DNA of 64,000 nt from Nakaseomyces glabratus (taxonomy: Eukaryota; Ascomycota; Saccharomycetes; Saccharomycetales; Saccharomycetaceae), in contig NC_088962.1 of assembly GCF_010111755.1 (NCBI RefSeq), positions 682,001 through 746,000 on the forward strand, written 5' to 3'. The position numbers were made by a program, and so were the translations under genes. The notes under the pieces were generated by a model. That model ran no database searches, was not told the DNA's origin, and saw only the letters and a list, made by a program, of their open reading frames with translations. Positions 63,406 to 64,000 of the stretch are shown here, in pieces. Within the stretch, counting starts at the first letter, position 1, and the number at the start of each line of letters is the position of its first letter.

Positions 63406-63411
63406 ACGCGT
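63406..63411 (+). promoter_or_regulatory. MCB box close to the SMI1 start
   Basis: ACGCGT only 20-25 bp before the SMI1 ATG. It is probably within the transcript, so its role as a promoter site is doubtful. Confidence 0.3.
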
Positions 63412-63430
63412 GTCTCGCACAAAGGAAAGA

Positions 63431-64000
63431 ATGAATCTGTTCAGGAAGAAAGTGAAGGAGTGGGTGTACTCATTTTCCACCGAGGACCACTATGCCGAGT
63501 ACAACAGCAACGACCAGTTCAACATGGGTATGAGGTCGCAAGGTGCCTCTCACCACGATGTGGAGGCGCACGCGCAATCCGCTAACGACAACATCTTGTC
63601 GATGGAAGATGACATCGATCTGGATAGCATGGACGGCACTCCCAGCGAGGGTGTCTCTGAAGTGCTGCTGGCCTGGAGACACATTGATACGTGGACCAGC
63701 GAATATAACCCTGACTTAAACGCGACTCTGAGCGATCCTTGCACCGCAAACGACATAAAACACGCCGAGGAAGACCTGGAAGTTGTCTTGCCAAAGGCTC
63801 TGAAGGCATCCTATAGAATACACGATGGGCAAGAAGATCTGGAATCGATGACCGGGACTTCAGGTCTGATCTACGGGTTGCAACTAATGACCCTGGATGA
63901 AATAGTAGCAATGACCCAAAGGTGGAGAAGCGTCGCCGATAAACTAAACAAGCAGGCAACTATGTCAAAGCACTCCAGCGTTGGTGTATCCAACGGCTCT
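63431..64000 (+). CDS. SMI1: Smi1/Knr4 cell-wall signalling regulator, N-terminal part (runs off window)
   Basis: Smi1/Knr4 is a largely disordered hub with a structured SMI1/KNR4 (SUKH) core that binds Slt2 and other proteins and coordinates wall integrity signalling with growth. From the ATG at 63431 the frame is open to the window end (190 codons; the S. cerevisiae protein is about 505 aa). The start [25 protein letters not shown] is nearly the same as Smi1. The conserved [26 protein letters not shown] and [21 protein letters not shown] match the SUKH core from about residue 75. Between them is a short polar, acidic stretch ([16 protein letters not shown]). It is divergent from BNS1, as in S. 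cerevisiae. Confidence 0.97.

Larger units (their letters stand above)
62163..63430. other. C-rich divergent promoter region BNS1/SMI1
   Basis: 1.27 kb, strongly C-rich on the plus strand from about 62400 to 63000, with poly-C/poly-G tracts (about 62430, 62535, 62812-62827, 62962-62977). The frames at 62661-63315 overlap in several phases and reflect composition. Three ACGCGT boxes are entered separately. A doubled ACACAATTG is at about 62845-62862. Confidence 0.6.

Overview
This is a yeast nuclear chromosome segment. Its genes are nearly all recognisable orthologues of Saccharomyces cerevisiae genes. The intron signals are canonical budding-yeast ones (GTATGT, TACTAAC, YAG). Gene order interleaves short blocks that are collinear with S. 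cerevisiae, as expected for a post-whole-genome-duplication saccharomycete. The protein sequences, long intergenic regions, frequent poly-C/poly-G tracts and a KPAPAP-repeat Ccw12-type wall protein fit the Nakaseomyces group best, probably Nakaseomyces (Candida) glabratus. The species call is inference; no database was consulted.

Layout. (1) 1-30.6 kb corresponds to S. cerevisiae YGL180-YGL191: ATG1 (partial), GTS1, MND1 (spliced, first exon is only the ATG), a Com2/Msn2-type zinc-finger gene, a 10.4-kb stretch without a convincing gene, STR3, a YGL185C-type 2-hydroxyacid dehydrogenase, TPN1, COX4, CDC55, COX13. (2) 31-34.8 kb holds a Pbp2/Hek2-type KH protein and a small unrecognised gene. 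(3) 35.7-45 kb corresponds to YDR099-YDR105 (BMH2, TVP15, ARX1, STE5, TMS1), followed by SLO1 and tRNA-Ile(AAT). (4) 46.4-60.3 kb corresponds to YDR135-YDR131, inverted: YCF1, a CCW12/CCW22 wall protein, the BTB protein YDR132C and the F-box protein YDR131C. (5) 60.7-64 kb corresponds to YGR231-YGR229, inverted: PHB2, a BNS1/SPO12-type gene and SMI1/KNR4 (partial at the window end).

The genes are ordinary chromosomal housekeeping and regulatory genes: autophagy, meiosis, sulfur amino acids, vitamin B6 uptake, cytochrome oxidase, PP2A, 14-3-3, 60S export, pheromone signalling, vacuolar detoxification, cell wall, prohibitin and mitotic exit. There is no operon logic. Several promoters carry sites that fit their genes: two pheromone response elements before STE5, PAC/RRPE before ARX1, a Yap1 site before YCF1, a Met31/32-like site before STR3 and ACGCGT boxes before SMI1.

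The items most worth a second look are a possible unannotated two-exon gene at 4818-5543, the 10.4-kb gene-free region, a multi-stem inverted-repeat element at 55481-55605, the low-complexity 3-kb region upstream of the wall-protein gene, and an overlapping uORF on the F-box gene. I found no dramatic new system. I rejected candidate centromere, telomerase RNA and snRNA signals.
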